Assembly: GCA_014379595.1 (NCBI GenBank)
Contig: JACMLM010000003.1
Location: 20,327-84,326, forward strand
Source of the DNA: Anaerolineales bacterium
GTDB taxonomy: Bacteria; Chloroflexota; Anaerolineae; Anaerolineales; Villigracilaceae
Length of the DNA stretch: 64,000 bases
Reading direction: 5' to 3'
Both the position numbers and the translations under genes were made by a program. The notes under the pieces were generated by a model, which was given only the letters and a program-made list of their open reading frames with translations, was not told the DNA's origin and made no database searches. The first letter of the stretch is position 1. Each line of letters opens with the position of its first letter. Positions 14,477 through 23,113 of this stretch are shown here, in pieces.

Positions 14477-14770
14477 ATGAATATTGAAAAGCACAACAGC
14501 AAGATGTTTAACATCGTTATCATGGTAGTCCTTGCCGCGATACTAGTCACCATACTCGGCGGGTTTATCATGTCGCAGCAAACAATGCCTGCGAGCGATA
14601 AAAGCATGGGCAGAAGTACCAATCCGCTCATACAACCCGAGTCAGCTCAGAGCGGTCCCACAGGGACACTGGTCATGTCCACGGGAATTCTTTTACTTTT
14701 GGTTGGTTTTGGAGTCCTCGTAGTGGTATTGTGGGCTAAGCGTAATAGCCCACATGGTAATTCCTCCTGA
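14477..14770 (+). CDS. Small two-helix membrane protein
   Basis: A 97-aa protein with hydrophobic helices at about residues 11-30 (IVIMVVLAAILVTILGGFIM) and 65-87 (LVMSTGILLLLVGFGVLVVV), joined by a polar loop rich in Ser, Pro and Met. A Shine-Dalgarno (AAGGAGA) 9 nt upstream supports the start. No family recognised. Its Met-containing loop might hint at metal contact, but that is speculation. Confidence 0.6.
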   Translation: MNIEKHNSKMFNIVIMVVLAAILVTILGGFIMSQQTMPASDKSMGRSTNPLIQPESAQSGPTGTLVMSTGILLLLVGFGVLVVVLWAKRNSPHGNSS

Positions 14771-14802
14771 TCTTTCAAAAGCAAAAACCGCGTCTCGACC
14801 AC

Positions 14803-14840
14803 AAAAATCTTCTGCTCCTACACAGGAGATTTTTGTTTTT
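14803..14840 (+). terminator. Possible terminator, bulged stem
   Basis: CTCCT/AGGAG with an ACAC loop, extended by AAAAAT/ATTTTT across a 6-nt bulge and followed by GTTTTT. Its left side shares 17 nt with 20397-20413. Confidence 0.4.
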
Positions 14841-15038
14841 GGGTTGGCAAGGGAGTCATTTAAAATCAAATTATGACAATCGATATCATCCACCAACGTA
14901 GTGATGGCCAATATATCAGGCTGTAAGTATCTGGGAACATAACATAAACAATTGTTGTATCGTTATTATATTGAATCCAGTTAACTCACTGGCAGAAGCT
15001 GAAAGATTAGCTCGAGCGCAGCAATGAAGGAGAAGAAA

Positions 15039-15554
15039 ATGAGACTATTTGGTCATCCTATACATCCTATGTTGATCGTCCTGCCGCTAGGCTTATTCAT
15101 CGGCGCGATCGTCATTGATACAATTTACCTCTTTACAGGGGGCAACAACCTGCCGTCTGTTTCCTATTTTAATATTTCGCTTGGTATTCTAGGCGGGCTG
15201 CTGGCAGCAATTTTCGGATTTACCGATTGGCTGGCTATCCCATCCAACACGCGCGCCAAACAAATTGGCGCCTGGCATGGGATCGGAAATGTAGTTGTTG
15301 TCGGTATGTTTGCAATAAGCTGGTTGTTCCGCCGCGCAAATGTGGACTTTGTACCCTCGCAACTAGCACTTATCTTCTCTTATGGCGCGATCTTGCTTGG
15401 CGTGCTGACAGCCTGGTTGGGCGGCGAACTGGTCTTTCGTTTGAATGTTGGCGTTGATAGTGGTGCGAATTTCGATGCCCCCAGTTCGTTATCAGATAAG
15501 CCAGCGAGCCCCATCAGCAAACCTCCCTTGAGCAAACAACCGGCAAAGCGCTAG
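15039..15554 (+). CDS. DUF2231 membrane protein
   Basis: A 171-aa protein with four predicted membrane helices and the DUF2231 opening MRLFGHPIHPMLIVLPLGL, whose HPxHP-like histidines are typical of the family; the DW in FGFTDWLAIP (about residues 64-73) is also characteristic. Some relatives sit next to haem or copper proteins, but the function is unknown. The start at 15039 is preferred over an ATG at 15024 because AAGGAGA lies between them at the right spacing. The C-terminus is a Ser/Pro/Lys-rich tail. Confidence 0.85.
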   Translation: MRLFGHPIHPMLIVLPLGLFIGAIVIDTIYLFTGGNNLPSVSYFNISLGILGGLLAAIFGFTDWLAIPSNTRAKQIGAWHGIGNVVVVGMFAISWLFRRANVDFVPSQLALIFSYGAILLGVLTAWLGGELVFRLNVGVDSGANFDAPSSLSDKPASPISKPPLSKQPAKR

Positions 15555-15582
15555 ATAAGATTCATTCTTTAAAGTAATATAT

Positions 15583-15610
15583 AAATATCCTATCTCTTGA
15601 TAGGATATTT
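15583..15610 (+). terminator. Terminator after the DUF2231 gene
   Basis: A perfect 12-bp stem AAATATCCTATC / GATAGGATATTT with a TCTT loop and trailing TGTTT. Confidence 0.75.
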
Positions 15611-15693
15611 TGTTTACCGGATTGGTCAAAGTACAAGAGATAATTATCCACAATAAACTTTTGTTTATAATCCGATCTGATTGGAGATTATTT

Positions 15694-16023
15694 ATGGAAA
15701 TGAAAAACATCCCATTTGGGATAACGGATTGGGCGGAAATCGTCCCCTCTGAGCACAAAGGTGAAACAGGGATAGCAATCTGGAGAACGCAGCACTTTGA
15801 TACTGTCCGCGTGCGCATGGTGGAATATAGCCCTGGCTATCTTGCTAATCATTGGTGTACCAAAGGTCATATCTTGTTATGCATTGAGGGTGAACTACAT
15901 ACCGAACTTGCCGATGGCAGAAAGTTTGTCTTAACTCCAGGAACAAGTTATCAAGTCGCGGACAATGCTGAACCACATCGCTCCTATACAAAAGTGGGCG
16001 CAAAACTCTTTGTTGTTGATTGA
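15694..16023 (+). CDS. DHCW-motif cupin-fold protein
   Basis: A 109-aa single-domain cupin. Seen: NHWCTKGHILLCIEGEL (about residues 51-67), matching the DHCW-motif cupin family with Asn for Asp, and a second cupin strand ADNAEPHRSYT (about 90-100). The two histidine-containing strands could bind a metal. Family members are conserved small proteins of unknown substrate. The start at 15694 is set by TTGGAGA ahead of it; a TATAAT lies at about 15665. Confidence 0.8.
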   Translation: MEMKNIPFGITDWAEIVPSEHKGETGIAIWRTQHFDTVRVRMVEYSPGYLANHWCTKGHILLCIEGELHTELADGRKFVLTPGTSYQVADNAEPHRSYTKVGAKLFVVD

Positions 16024-16219
16024 CATCCATAGCGGCGGAATATTCAAATGTCAACGGATTCGTGCAAGGAAATTCCTAACTTTGGTAAGTACATAAACCC
16101 TCCTAATGACAGTTTCAAAGCAGAATCCCCTACAATATAATTAAACATATCCTCCTGTTGCGATAGGGGTTGTCTTATTGCGTAAGGTGAGTAATATTTT
16201 AATGTAGAGGTGTGAAACG

Positions 16220-17014
16220 ATGACAACAGTCACTCGCAACCAAAGAATCTATTTTGCCGCCGTTGGAGCCCTGGCTTTATGGGTCGCTTTTTGGGGGCTT
16301 TTGATTCCAGAACTTGTGGATAAAGCCATTCCATGGCTGGTCCCACCGTTTCATGCTCGTTTCATTGGGGCAATCTACCTTTCCGCAGTTGTGATCATGG
16401 GCAGCGCAATGATGGCACGCTATTATGACGAAGTGCGGGTCGTTACCATCATGGTCTCGATCTGGACCGGCGCACTTTTTATTATTTCCCTTTTCTACCT
16501 GAGCGAATTCGATTTTAGCCGCGGTCCTGTTTTGTTTTGGTTCGCGGCCTATATTGCTTATCCGATCATTGGGTTTTGGATTGCATGGACCCAGCGCAAC
16601 ACGAGCAACGAGTCCAAAAGCCCAAGTTTGCCGAATTGGATTCGAAATTATTTCCTGCTTCAGGGCGCGCTTCTCACGATACTATCTCTGATATTGTTCC
16701 TGGCTCCCGATTTCATGATAACACTCTGGCCCTGGAAAATTACCCGCATGCTGGCACAAATTTATTCGGGACCGTTTTTGTCTTTTGGCATCGGTAGTTT
16801 AATGCTCAGTCGTCAGCAGACCTGGCCTCAGGTCCGCATTGGAGCGTGGGGAATTTTCGTGCTTGCTCTGGGTGTCCTTGTTGTTTCGGCTATTCATCGC
16901 TCACTCTTCACCCTGTCAAGTCCATCCGCATTGGTATGGTTCGGAGGCTTTCTACTCGTCGCTATCATTCTCGGCGCGGCGATCATCCGCAGCCGGAAGC
17001 AGGCAGGAGGTTGA
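16220..17014 (+). CDS. Eight-helix membrane protein, first of a membrane-gene block
   Basis: A 264-aa protein, about eight hydrophobic helices with short loops. The second half contains WPWKITRMLAQIYSGPFLSF, which recurs as PWKLTPLTARSLCGWIMIS in the protein encoded at 17423, so the two are paralogues. No catalytic motif. The next gene follows after 1 nt, with its AGGAGG Shine-Dalgarno inside this gene's end. Function unknown; the block 16220-19351 probably acts as a unit. Confidence 0.7.
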   Translation: MTTVTRNQRIYFAAVGALALWVAFWGLLIPELVDKAIPWLVPPFHARFIGAIYLSAVVIMGSAMMARYYDEVRVVTIMVSIWTGALFIISLFYLSEFDFSRGPVLFWFAAYIAYPIIGFWIAWTQRNTSNESKSPSLPNWIRNYFLLQGALLTILSLILFLAPDFMITLWPWKITRMLAQIYSGPFLSFGIGSLMLSRQQTWPQVRIGAWGIFVLALGVLVVSAIHRSLFTLSSPSALVWFGGFLLVAIILGAAIIRSRKQAGG

Positions 17015-17015
17015 T

Positions 17016-17426
17016 ATGATCAAAAATCCTGCAAGGCTTTACACAGCCGTGTATGGTTTTTTGGGACTGTTCCAAGCCATACTTTCATATGCATTTCACT
17101 TCTTTCCACGCTTGGATCAAGCTCTCCCCTTTTTACAAGCCATCCCACATATGATTCTGGTCCACTCCACTTTACATTTCGTCACCTCCATACTGGCGAT
17201 AGTGATATTCTTTCGCGGCGGGGAACGCGGCTCTTTCTGGTTTGCATTTGGTTTTGGTCTTTTTTACACCGCTCTGGGCCTGGCTGGATGGCTCACAGGT
17301 CAGCAATTCGGATTAGGACTGCAACCGTTCGATCATCCCTTTCATTTATTTTTAGGCGGGTTGGCTTTGCTAGCCGCCGGCCCATCTCTCTATCATTCAA
17401 TAACCAATAGGAAGGTTCCGGTATGA
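17016..17426 (+). CDS. Four-helix membrane protein
   Basis: A 136-aa hydrophobic protein with about four helices (for example LHFVTSILAIVIFFRG and FGFGLFYTALGLAGWL). The start at 17016 is chosen because AGGAGG lies 5 nt upstream and the stop of the preceding gene is just before it. Its stop overlaps the next start (ATGA). It loosely resembles DUF4383-type small membrane proteins; not assigned. Confidence 0.7.
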   Translation: MIKNPARLYTAVYGFLGLFQAILSYAFHFFPRLDQALPFLQAIPHMILVHSTLHFVTSILAIVIFFRGGERGSFWFAFGFGLFYTALGLAGWLTGQQFGLGLQPFDHPFHLFLGGLALLAAGPSLYHSITNRKVPV

Positions 17427-18241
17427 ATACAAAAGGCACACCCATCGCTTGGCCTCTGCGAGCCTGGTTGGCAGTAGAGGTGTTATTCGGTATTGGTGCT
17501 GTTTTGGCAATCGGCGTTGCTCCAGCGGATACGGCAACCAATTTTTCGTGGGCCATTCAGCCTGTCGTCATGGCGGCCGTGTTGGGTGCCTTCTATATGT
17601 CATCTGCACTATTGTTTCTGCTTCCCTTCTTTGCCAAACGTTGGGAAATGATACGTGTAATGATCCTGCCAACTGCCATCTTTTCCACTGTTCAGTTGAT
17701 AGCGACATTTCTTCACTGGGATAAATTCTCAATCGGCACCACTCCTTTTTATGTTTGGTTCGCAAGCTATCTTCTGCCGCCTCCGATATTTGTCACTGCA
17801 TATATCTGGCATCAACGCCGCGTAGCTTCGCAAAACACAAATTCAGACTCTCCTCTGCCTTCATGGATGCGCACCTTATTTTGGATCAGCGGTATTGGGC
17901 TAATCGTCTTTGCGATAAGTGTGTTCATGCTTCCGAATTTGCTGATTCCCAGCTTCCCCTGGAAGCTGACTCCACTTACAGCTCGTTCACTTTGTGGTTG
18001 GATCATGATCTCGGGTGTACTGTTGATCTCAATGGTTCGTGAAAACGATAAGGCACGCGTCCGCCTTGGGACACCTTTTCTGATTCTCGTATTACCAACC
18101 CTGCTCCTTCAAATGTCTCGTTTCGCCGATCAAGTGAATTGGGCGAGTCCCGTGTTATGGATTGGATTGATCCTCGCGGCAGTGATGTGCGTATGTGGTT
18201 TGATTCTTGCAACGGGAAGTTGGCGAGAGTCACTGAGCTGA
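17423..18241 (+). CDS. Eight-helix membrane protein, paralogue of the 16220 product
   Basis: A 272-aa protein with about eight hydrophobic helices, the same length and layout as the protein at 16220, including the central PWKLT motif after helix 5 and a short soluble loop (NTNSDSPLPSWMR, about residues 138-150) matching SKSPSLPNWIRN in its paralogue. Coupled to the preceding gene by ATGA. Function unknown. Confidence 0.7.
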   Translation: MNTKGTPIAWPLRAWLAVEVLFGIGAVLAIGVAPADTATNFSWAIQPVVMAAVLGAFYMSSALLFLLPFFAKRWEMIRVMILPTAIFSTVQLIATFLHWDKFSIGTTPFYVWFASYLLPPPIFVTAYIWHQRRVASQNTNSDSPLPSWMRTLFWISGIGLIVFAISVFMLPNLLIPSFPWKLTPLTARSLCGWIMISGVLLISMVRENDKARVRLGTPFLILVLPTLLLQMSRFADQVNWASPVLWIGLILAAVMCVCGLILATGSWRESLS

Positions 18242-18242
18242 C

Positions 18243-18830
18243 GTGAGCAAGTATCTCAAGTACGGAATCATCGAAGACGTGGATACAGTACGTCGCATCC
18301 CTATTGGAAGATTCTGGGATGTCACTTTGATGATCACACCAATTACCTGGCTTGGTCCGTTCATATTTTTCGGACTTCACTTTCTCCTAAACTTGATCAA
18401 TGTTGAGCTTGGCCTGGGTGAACGTTTGTATCAAGCTATGCTCTTCACCATCGCTGTTGAGCTTACAACCATCTTTCACGCCTTCGGGCATATCCTGAGC
18501 GGCAAGATGGTTCGTAGCGCAATGAACGAATTGCTGATCACTACAACCCGTGATGTCAATCTTTATCATGGCGATCAAAGCCTGCTGCCAGGGCACGTAC
18601 ATCTAATACGCTCACTGGGTGGACCTGTTTTCAATTTACTTGTGGCCGGAGTGTGCATTGCCTTTGCTCCGTTAATCTCTCAGGGTTTCTGGTCTGCTCT
18701 TATCTCCAGCTTGATCTCAACAAACTTATTCTTTGGCATTGGTGGTTTTCTTCCCCTCCCCTCAGTAGACGGCGAAGTGATTTGGCGCGAAGTCCTTAGA
18801 CCATTTAGGGTGACAGGCTCTGTGAAATAG
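18243..18830 (+). CDS. M50-like (site-2 protease fold) protein with lost active site
   Basis: A 195-aa membrane protein starting with GTG 1 nt after the preceding stop. The layout follows M50 rhomboid-like/S2P metalloproteases: RIPIGRFWDVTLMITPITW at the N-terminus, a helix with FHAFGHILSG (about residues 78-87) where active proteases have HExxH, SLGGPVFNLLVAG (about 123-135), and FLPLPSVDGEVI (about 168-179), matching the LPxxDG motif. The catalytic Glu is replaced (HAFGH), while both His and the Asp remain, so it may bind metal but probably does not cleave. A scaffold or pseudoprotease role is inferred. Confidence 0.65.
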   Translation: MSKYLKYGIIEDVDTVRRIPIGRFWDVTLMITPITWLGPFIFFGLHFLLNLINVELGLGERLYQAMLFTIAVELTTIFHAFGHILSGKMVRSAMNELLITTTRDVNLYHGDQSLLPGHVHLIRSLGGPVFNLLVAGVCIAFAPLISQGFWSALISSLISTNLFFGIGGFLPLPSVDGEVIWREVLRPFRVTGSVK

Positions 18831-18850
18831 TCATTTCAAGGGAAATATAA

Positions 18851-19351
18851 ATGTTTGGGCTAACTATGCTTGGAGTGTTTCATACGGCCATCGGTCTGGT
18901 GGCACTTGGATACGGGTTCTGGTCATTGGTTCGGTATAAGCAGATTTCTCCACGCAATCGAATTGGACAAATTTATATCCTGACGACCTTCGTGACTGCT
19001 GTGACCTCACTTGGCATCTATCAACGTGGAGGCTTTGGTCCACAACACATCCTGGGCATCCTCACCGTCATAGGATTGGCGGTTGGCACACTCTCAGGGA
19101 ACTCAACAATATTCGGGCGCGCCTCGCAGTATGTTCAAGCCATCAGCTTTTCTAGTACCATCTTCTTTCATTTGCTGCCCGCTGCCTTTGAGACCTGGAC
19201 TCGCTTACCGCCTGAAAAGCCTTTGGTCGCTTCCCCCTCTGAGCCCGTTTTGAAGATTATCATCCTCGTGCTGACTGTGGTATTCTTGGTCGGCGTGACA
19301 TTGCAAATAACATGGCTTCGTGCATCATCACGGCTCGCCAATCAGGATTGA
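18851..19351 (+). CDS. Five-helix membrane protein (DUF2306-like)
   Basis: A 166-aa protein with about five helices and conserved-looking charged or polar positions (SPRNRIGQIYILTTFVTAV, about residues 34-52; HLLPAAFETW at about 108-117). It resembles DUF2306-type proteins in the RNRIGQIY segment. AAGGGAAAT precedes the ATG. Last gene of the membrane block; function unknown. Confidence 0.6.
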   Translation: MFGLTMLGVFHTAIGLVALGYGFWSLVRYKQISPRNRIGQIYILTTFVTAVTSLGIYQRGGFGPQHILGILTVIGLAVGTLSGNSTIFGRASQYVQAISFSSTIFFHLLPAAFETWTRLPPEKPLVASPSEPVLKIIILVLTVVFLVGVTLQITWLRASSRLANQD

Positions 19352-19381
19352 GCTTCTTCTATTTTTCAGCCTCCATTTTCC

Positions 19382-20392
19382 ATGAAAATTTATTGGCGTA
19401 TCTTCATCGTTTTGCTGGTCATTGCTTTCGGCTTTGGCCTAATATGGCTCGCAGCGAAATATTCTGCATCGCCTTCGCCCAGCGGGGATGTATATCACTT
19501 AGTTTCCAATTGGCCCAGCCCGCAAGTGGGAGAAATGATCGGTCAAGCCTCTGGGATAGACGTTGCTTCCAATGGAGATGTATTTGTCTTCCATCGCGCC
19601 GAACGCATTTGGGAAGGCGAAGAACTTACGCTGGAACTCATTTCATCTCCCACAGTATTTATACTGGATGATGAAACAGGAAATTTGATAGAATCATGGG
19701 GGGCAAATAGGTTCGTAATGCCCCACGGTTTGACGATTGACCAAAACGATAATATCTGGCTCACAGATGTGGGTCTGCATCAGGTATTCAAATTTGATCG
19801 TGACGGTAACCTGCTCATGGTAGTAGGCGAACGCGGAGTCGCAGGTGAGGACGATACTCATTTCAATATGCCAACTGATGTGGCAGTTGCTCCAGACGGC
19901 TCGTTCTATGTCAGTGATGGATATGGCAATAGCCGCATCGTGAAATTTTCATCCGATGGAGATTACTTAACCAGTTGGGGTAGCTACGGCACAGAGCCCG
20001 GGCAATTTGATACGCCGCACAGCATCGCACTCGACTCTCAGGGGAGAGTATATGTTGCAGACCGGGGCAACGCCCGCCTGCAAATCTTCGATGAGGCCGG
20101 GCAGTTTATTGAGGAGTGGATGAATGAATCCATAGGAAGGCCCTGGGCGGTTCGATTCAATGCCGCAGGAAATCTACTTCTTGTAGATGGCGGTGACCAA
20201 TCAGAGTTCTGGCCTGATCGCGCACGCATTTTGAAATTGGACTCCGAAGGAAACATACTCGCATCGTTTGGCTCATATGGCGAAGTGCCCGGTCAATTCA
20301 TTTGGCCCCACACCATTGCAGTTGGCCCAGATGACACATTGTATGTCGGCGAAGTTGCAACTGGAATGAGAATTCAGAAATTCTCCAGGTAG
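19382..20392 (+). CDS. NHL-repeat protein, peptidyl-hydroxyglycine lyase-like
   Basis: A 336-aa protein with an N-terminal signal anchor (residues 5-25) and five or six NHL beta-propeller blades, visible as repeats of MPHGLTIDQNDNIWLTD, MPTDVAVAPDGSFYVSD, TPHSIALDSQGRVYVAD and WPHTIAVGPDDTLYVGE. The spacing and conserved His in the blade starts match the peptidyl-alpha-hydroxyglycine alpha-amidating lyase (PAL) group, where these His residues hold zinc. Bacterial PAL-like proteins are mostly uncharacterised. It probably faces outside. Confidence 0.8.
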   Translation: MKIYWRIFIVLLVIAFGFGLIWLAAKYSASPSPSGDVYHLVSNWPSPQVGEMIGQASGIDVASNGDVFVFHRAERIWEGEELTLELISSPTVFILDDETGNLIESWGANRFVMPHGLTIDQNDNIWLTDVGLHQVFKFDRDGNLLMVVGERGVAGEDDTHFNMPTDVAVAPDGSFYVSDGYGNSRIVKFSSDGDYLTSWGSYGTEPGQFDTPHSIALDSQGRVYVADRGNARLQIFDEAGQFIEEWMNESIGRPWAVRFNAAGNLLLVDGGDQSEFWPDRARILKLDSEGNILASFGSYGEVPGQFIWPHTIAVGPDDTLYVGEVATGMRIQKFSR

Positions 20393-20484
20393 GTGTAAAA
20401 TCTTCTGCTCCTAACAAACGAAATATTTCTGAAAGAAGTTCGATAACCAATTTACCTTGTTAATCCTATAAATAATCACATCTA

Positions 20485-21564
20485 ATGAACTCTTTAGATA
20501 TCGCACACCACCGTCTTCATAATCAAAAACTTTTACAAACGACATTCACAAAACCGAGTCAGGTGGTGACGTATTTGGGCGCTGTTCAGGCACAGGATTA
20601 TGCAGGCGCAAAGTGGGCGCTCGCGCAGCGCATCAAAAGTATTATTACAGATGCAGAAATAGATCAGGCATTCGCTGACGGTGCTATTCTTCGTACACAT
20701 CTAATGCGCCCCACCTGGCATTTCGTCTCCCCTGCCGATATCCGCTGGATGCTGATGCTCACTGCACCGCGCGTCCATGCGGTGAATGCATACATGTATC
20801 GCAAAGCAGAGTTGGATAATGATGTTCTCAAAAAAGGGAAAACGTTATTAGTAAAAGCTCTGCAAGATAAACAATTGACTCGCGATGAACTGCGAGATGT
20901 ATTTGAGCAAGCTGGCATTTCCATGAAAACCGAATTCCGCATGACATACATGATGATGTGGGCAGAACTGGAAGGAGTCATTTGCAGTGGCGCGAGGAAA
21001 GGGAAACAGTTTACATATGCTTTGCTTGAAGAACGTGTACCTCAAGCCAAGGTATTGAAACGCGAGGAAGCCCTGGTTGAACTTATAAGACGGTATTTTA
21101 CAAGCCGCGGCCCCGCAACTTTGCATGACTTTACATGGTGGTCTGGGTTAACCATGGAGGATGCGAAAAATGGTATTGAAATGGTCAAATCCGAGTTTAT
21201 ACAGGAAGATATAAACGGAAAGATGTATTGGTTTTCTGAGTCCAAATCGTCTGCAAAAGAGAAATTTCCCGTTATTCACTTGTTACCCAATTATGATGAA
21301 TATTTTATCGGCTTTAAAGATCGTAGCGCCATCGGAAATAGAGTGAATCAACCTAAAATGGATCAGAATAGCACAGCCCTCAATATTCACATCATCTTTA
21401 TCAATGGTCAAATTGTAGGTGGATGGAAGAGAACGATTACGAAAAATGAAGTTGTCGTGGAACTAAATCTACTAACGAGCCTGACGAAAGCTGAAAATCA
21501 GGCCATCACTGTAGCAGCTCAACGATACAGTGAATTTCTTGGTATTCCTATAACGCTGAAGTAA
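20485..21564 (+). CDS. AlkZ-like winged-helix DNA glycosylase family protein
   Basis: A 359-aa protein of the HTH_42 (AlkZ/YcaQ) family; characterised members remove DNA crosslinks or bulky alkyl adducts as monofunctional glycosylases. Seen: AVQAQDYAGAKWALAQR (about residues 31-47), containing the QxQ catalytic pair, RTHLMRPTWHFVSPADI (about 72-88), and GPATLHDFTWWSGLT (about 208-222). Three winged helices are expected. No nearby natural-product genes suggest a self-resistance role. A second, more distant AlkZ-related gene is at 60259. Stand-alone, with no clear Shine-Dalgarno. Confidence 0.85.
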   Translation: MNSLDIAHHRLHNQKLLQTTFTKPSQVVTYLGAVQAQDYAGAKWALAQRIKSIITDAEIDQAFADGAILRTHLMRPTWHFVSPADIRWMLMLTAPRVHAVNAYMYRKAELDNDVLKKGKTLLVKALQDKQLTRDELRDVFEQAGISMKTEFRMTYMMMWAELEGVICSGARKGKQFTYALLEERVPQAKVLKREEALVELIRRYFTSRGPATLHDFTWWSGLTMEDAKNGIEMVKSEFIQEDINGKMYWFSESKSSAKEKFPVIHLLPNYDEYFIGFKDRSAIGNRVNQPKMDQNSTALNIHIIFINGQIVGGWKRTITKNEVVVELNLLTSLTKAENQAITVAAQRYSEFLGIPITLK

Positions 21565-21630
21565 AAAGGGACATCCGGCGCTTATAGTGACACTTCACTT
21601 TATAATAATGTATTGACAAAGGAGTTAGCC

Positions 21631-21936
21631 ATGTCCACATCATTAGAGATCAGCGGAGAAGCAGCTCGTATTATTCTTACAGGCGCGCTTGATTTTTCAA
21701 TACAGGACGATCTCCGCCAAATTATTGATGAAACACTAGATCACAAAAAGATAAAAGTTATAACTGTTGATATGGCGAATGTGACTTTTATGGATTCGTC
21801 TGCAATTAAATTGCTTTTGCTCCTTAATAAGAAGGCAATTGAGGAGGACAAATCCTTAACATTAGTAAATTGCCGCGACTCAATTCGTGAGATATTCACC
21901 ATTGGGGGGTTTGACAACATATTAACGATCCAATAA
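21631..21936 (+). CDS. STAS-domain anti-sigma factor antagonist
   Basis: A 101-aa single STAS domain. ALDFSIQDDLRQIID and VDMANVTFMDSSAIKLLLLL carry the conserved Asp-Ser-Ser; in SpoIIAA/RsbV relatives the Ser is phosphorylated by the anti-sigma kinase to switch partner binding. The start is moved to 21631 because AAAGGAG sits 6 nt upstream. A TATAAT is at 21601-21606. No sigma factor or kinase is nearby, so its partner is encoded elsewhere. Confidence 0.88.
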   Translation: MSTSLEISGEAARIILTGALDFSIQDDLRQIIDETLDHKKIKVITVDMANVTFMDSSAIKLLLLLNKKAIEEDKSLTLVNCRDSIREIFTIGGFDNILTIQ

Positions 21937-22031
21937 GAATGGGTTGAGTTCTTTATTAAATTGAAATCTCCTGAACACCATTAGAGGACTTTCTCTACAA
22001 CAAACAGCTTATTGTTGAAAAGTGAGGATCA

Positions 22032-22508
22032 ATGTTTGGCAGTCGTAACGAACAGCTTGCGGATCTGGATTTGGCTTATAAAGAATTTATTCAAACCACG
22101 GAAGAACTTTCAGCTGAAGGCTTCATCAAATCTCTGGGTGACTGGACTCCGCGCGATATCCTGGCTCATTTCATTGGCTGGAATCGCATTACTCTCGTCG
22201 GCTGCGCTGAGATCTGTGAAGGCGTCGAACCATTTTATTTTTACGATGGCACAAATGATTACCGTAAAGTCAATGCGGCATTTTTTGAAAGGTTCGACTC
22301 AACCGATCGTGAGGTATTACTGCGGCAAGTAGAATCTACAAAAGAAGCATTAGTCTCCTACTTGAAGACAGTTGATGAAAGCGAGTGGGAACAGGACACA
22401 GGTGTAATTCACTATCGCGGCGGTCTCGCAACCGTGGCACGCTGTGTTGACTCTCTCATCCGTGATTACTACAAGCATCGCGAAGAAATCATCTCGGGAA
22501 TCAACTGA
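22032..22508 (+). CDS. DinB-like protein (ClbS/DfsB family)
   Basis: A 158-aa four-helix-bundle protein of the DinB superfamily, nearest to the ClbS/DfsB group. Seen: GDWTPRDILAHFIGWN (about residues 36-51), whose His is the usual first metal ligand, and DYYKHREEI (about 146-154) with the last His. ClbS itself is a colibactin-resistance hydrolase; most relatives are unassigned. It is followed after 14 nt by the TMEM175-type gene. Confidence 0.82.
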   Translation: MFGSRNEQLADLDLAYKEFIQTTEELSAEGFIKSLGDWTPRDILAHFIGWNRITLVGCAEICEGVEPFYFYDGTNDYRKVNAAFFERFDSTDREVLLRQVESTKEALVSYLKTVDESEWEQDTGVIHYRGGLATVARCVDSLIRDYYKHREEIISGIN

Positions 22509-22522
22509 CTGGAGTATAGATC

Positions 22523-23098
22523 ATGCACAAAGGAAGACTGGAAGCGTTTAGCGACGGCGTGATGGCCATCATTATCACCATCATGGTCTTGGAATTGGAG
22601 ATTCCTCATGAAAGCGATCTTGCTGCTTTACTTCCTTTATTACCCAAATTTCTAAGTTACGCACTGAGTTTTGTGTATGTGGGGATTTATTGGAATAACC
22701 ACCACCATTTATTACAGGCGGCAAAACAAGTCAACGGATCAGTCTTGTGGGCCAATTTACATTTGCTATTTTGGCTATCCCTTATTCCCTTTGTCACTGG
22801 CTGGATGGGTGAAAATCAGTATGCCACCATGCCGTTGGTTTTTTATGGCGGCATACTTTGGATGTCTGGATTGGCTTATTACATTCTCGTACGTGCGCTA
22901 ATCGGCCATCATGGCCCAGATTCCGTAATAGCCAAAGCGATTGGCAAGGATGAAAAAGGTATCAGATCATTATATATTTATAGTGCTGCAATTGCACTGG
23001 CGTTCGTTGCCCCGTGGATCGCATCTGCCTTATATGTAATTGTCGCCATTATGTGGCTTGTCCCTGACAAACGCATTGAAACTAAACTCGCAAACTAA
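22523..23098 (+). CDS. TMEM175-family potassium channel
   Basis: A 191-aa protein with six membrane helices. The first helix holds RLEAFSDGVMAIIITIMVLE, the FSD signature of bacterial TMEM175 channels, in which hydrophobic pore residues of helix 1 select K+. These assemble as tetramers in the inner membrane. A GGAG Shine-Dalgarno precedes the ATG. A relic of another copy of this family is at 14065-14178. Confidence 0.88.
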   Translation: MHKGRLEAFSDGVMAIIITIMVLELEIPHESDLAALLPLLPKFLSYALSFVYVGIYWNNHHHLLQAAKQVNGSVLWANLHLLFWLSLIPFVTGWMGENQYATMPLVFYGGILWMSGLAYYILVRALIGHHGPDSVIAKAIGKDEKGIRSLYIYSAAIALAFVAPWIASALYVIVAIMWLVPDKRIETKLAN

Positions 23099-23113
23099 AT
23101 AGGAAACAGGAAA

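Noticed and set aside
14299..14487. A 62-codon frame spanning the 14374-14416 hairpin
   Set aside because: It runs through a strong terminator-type palindrome, resembles no known protein and has no ribosome binding site.
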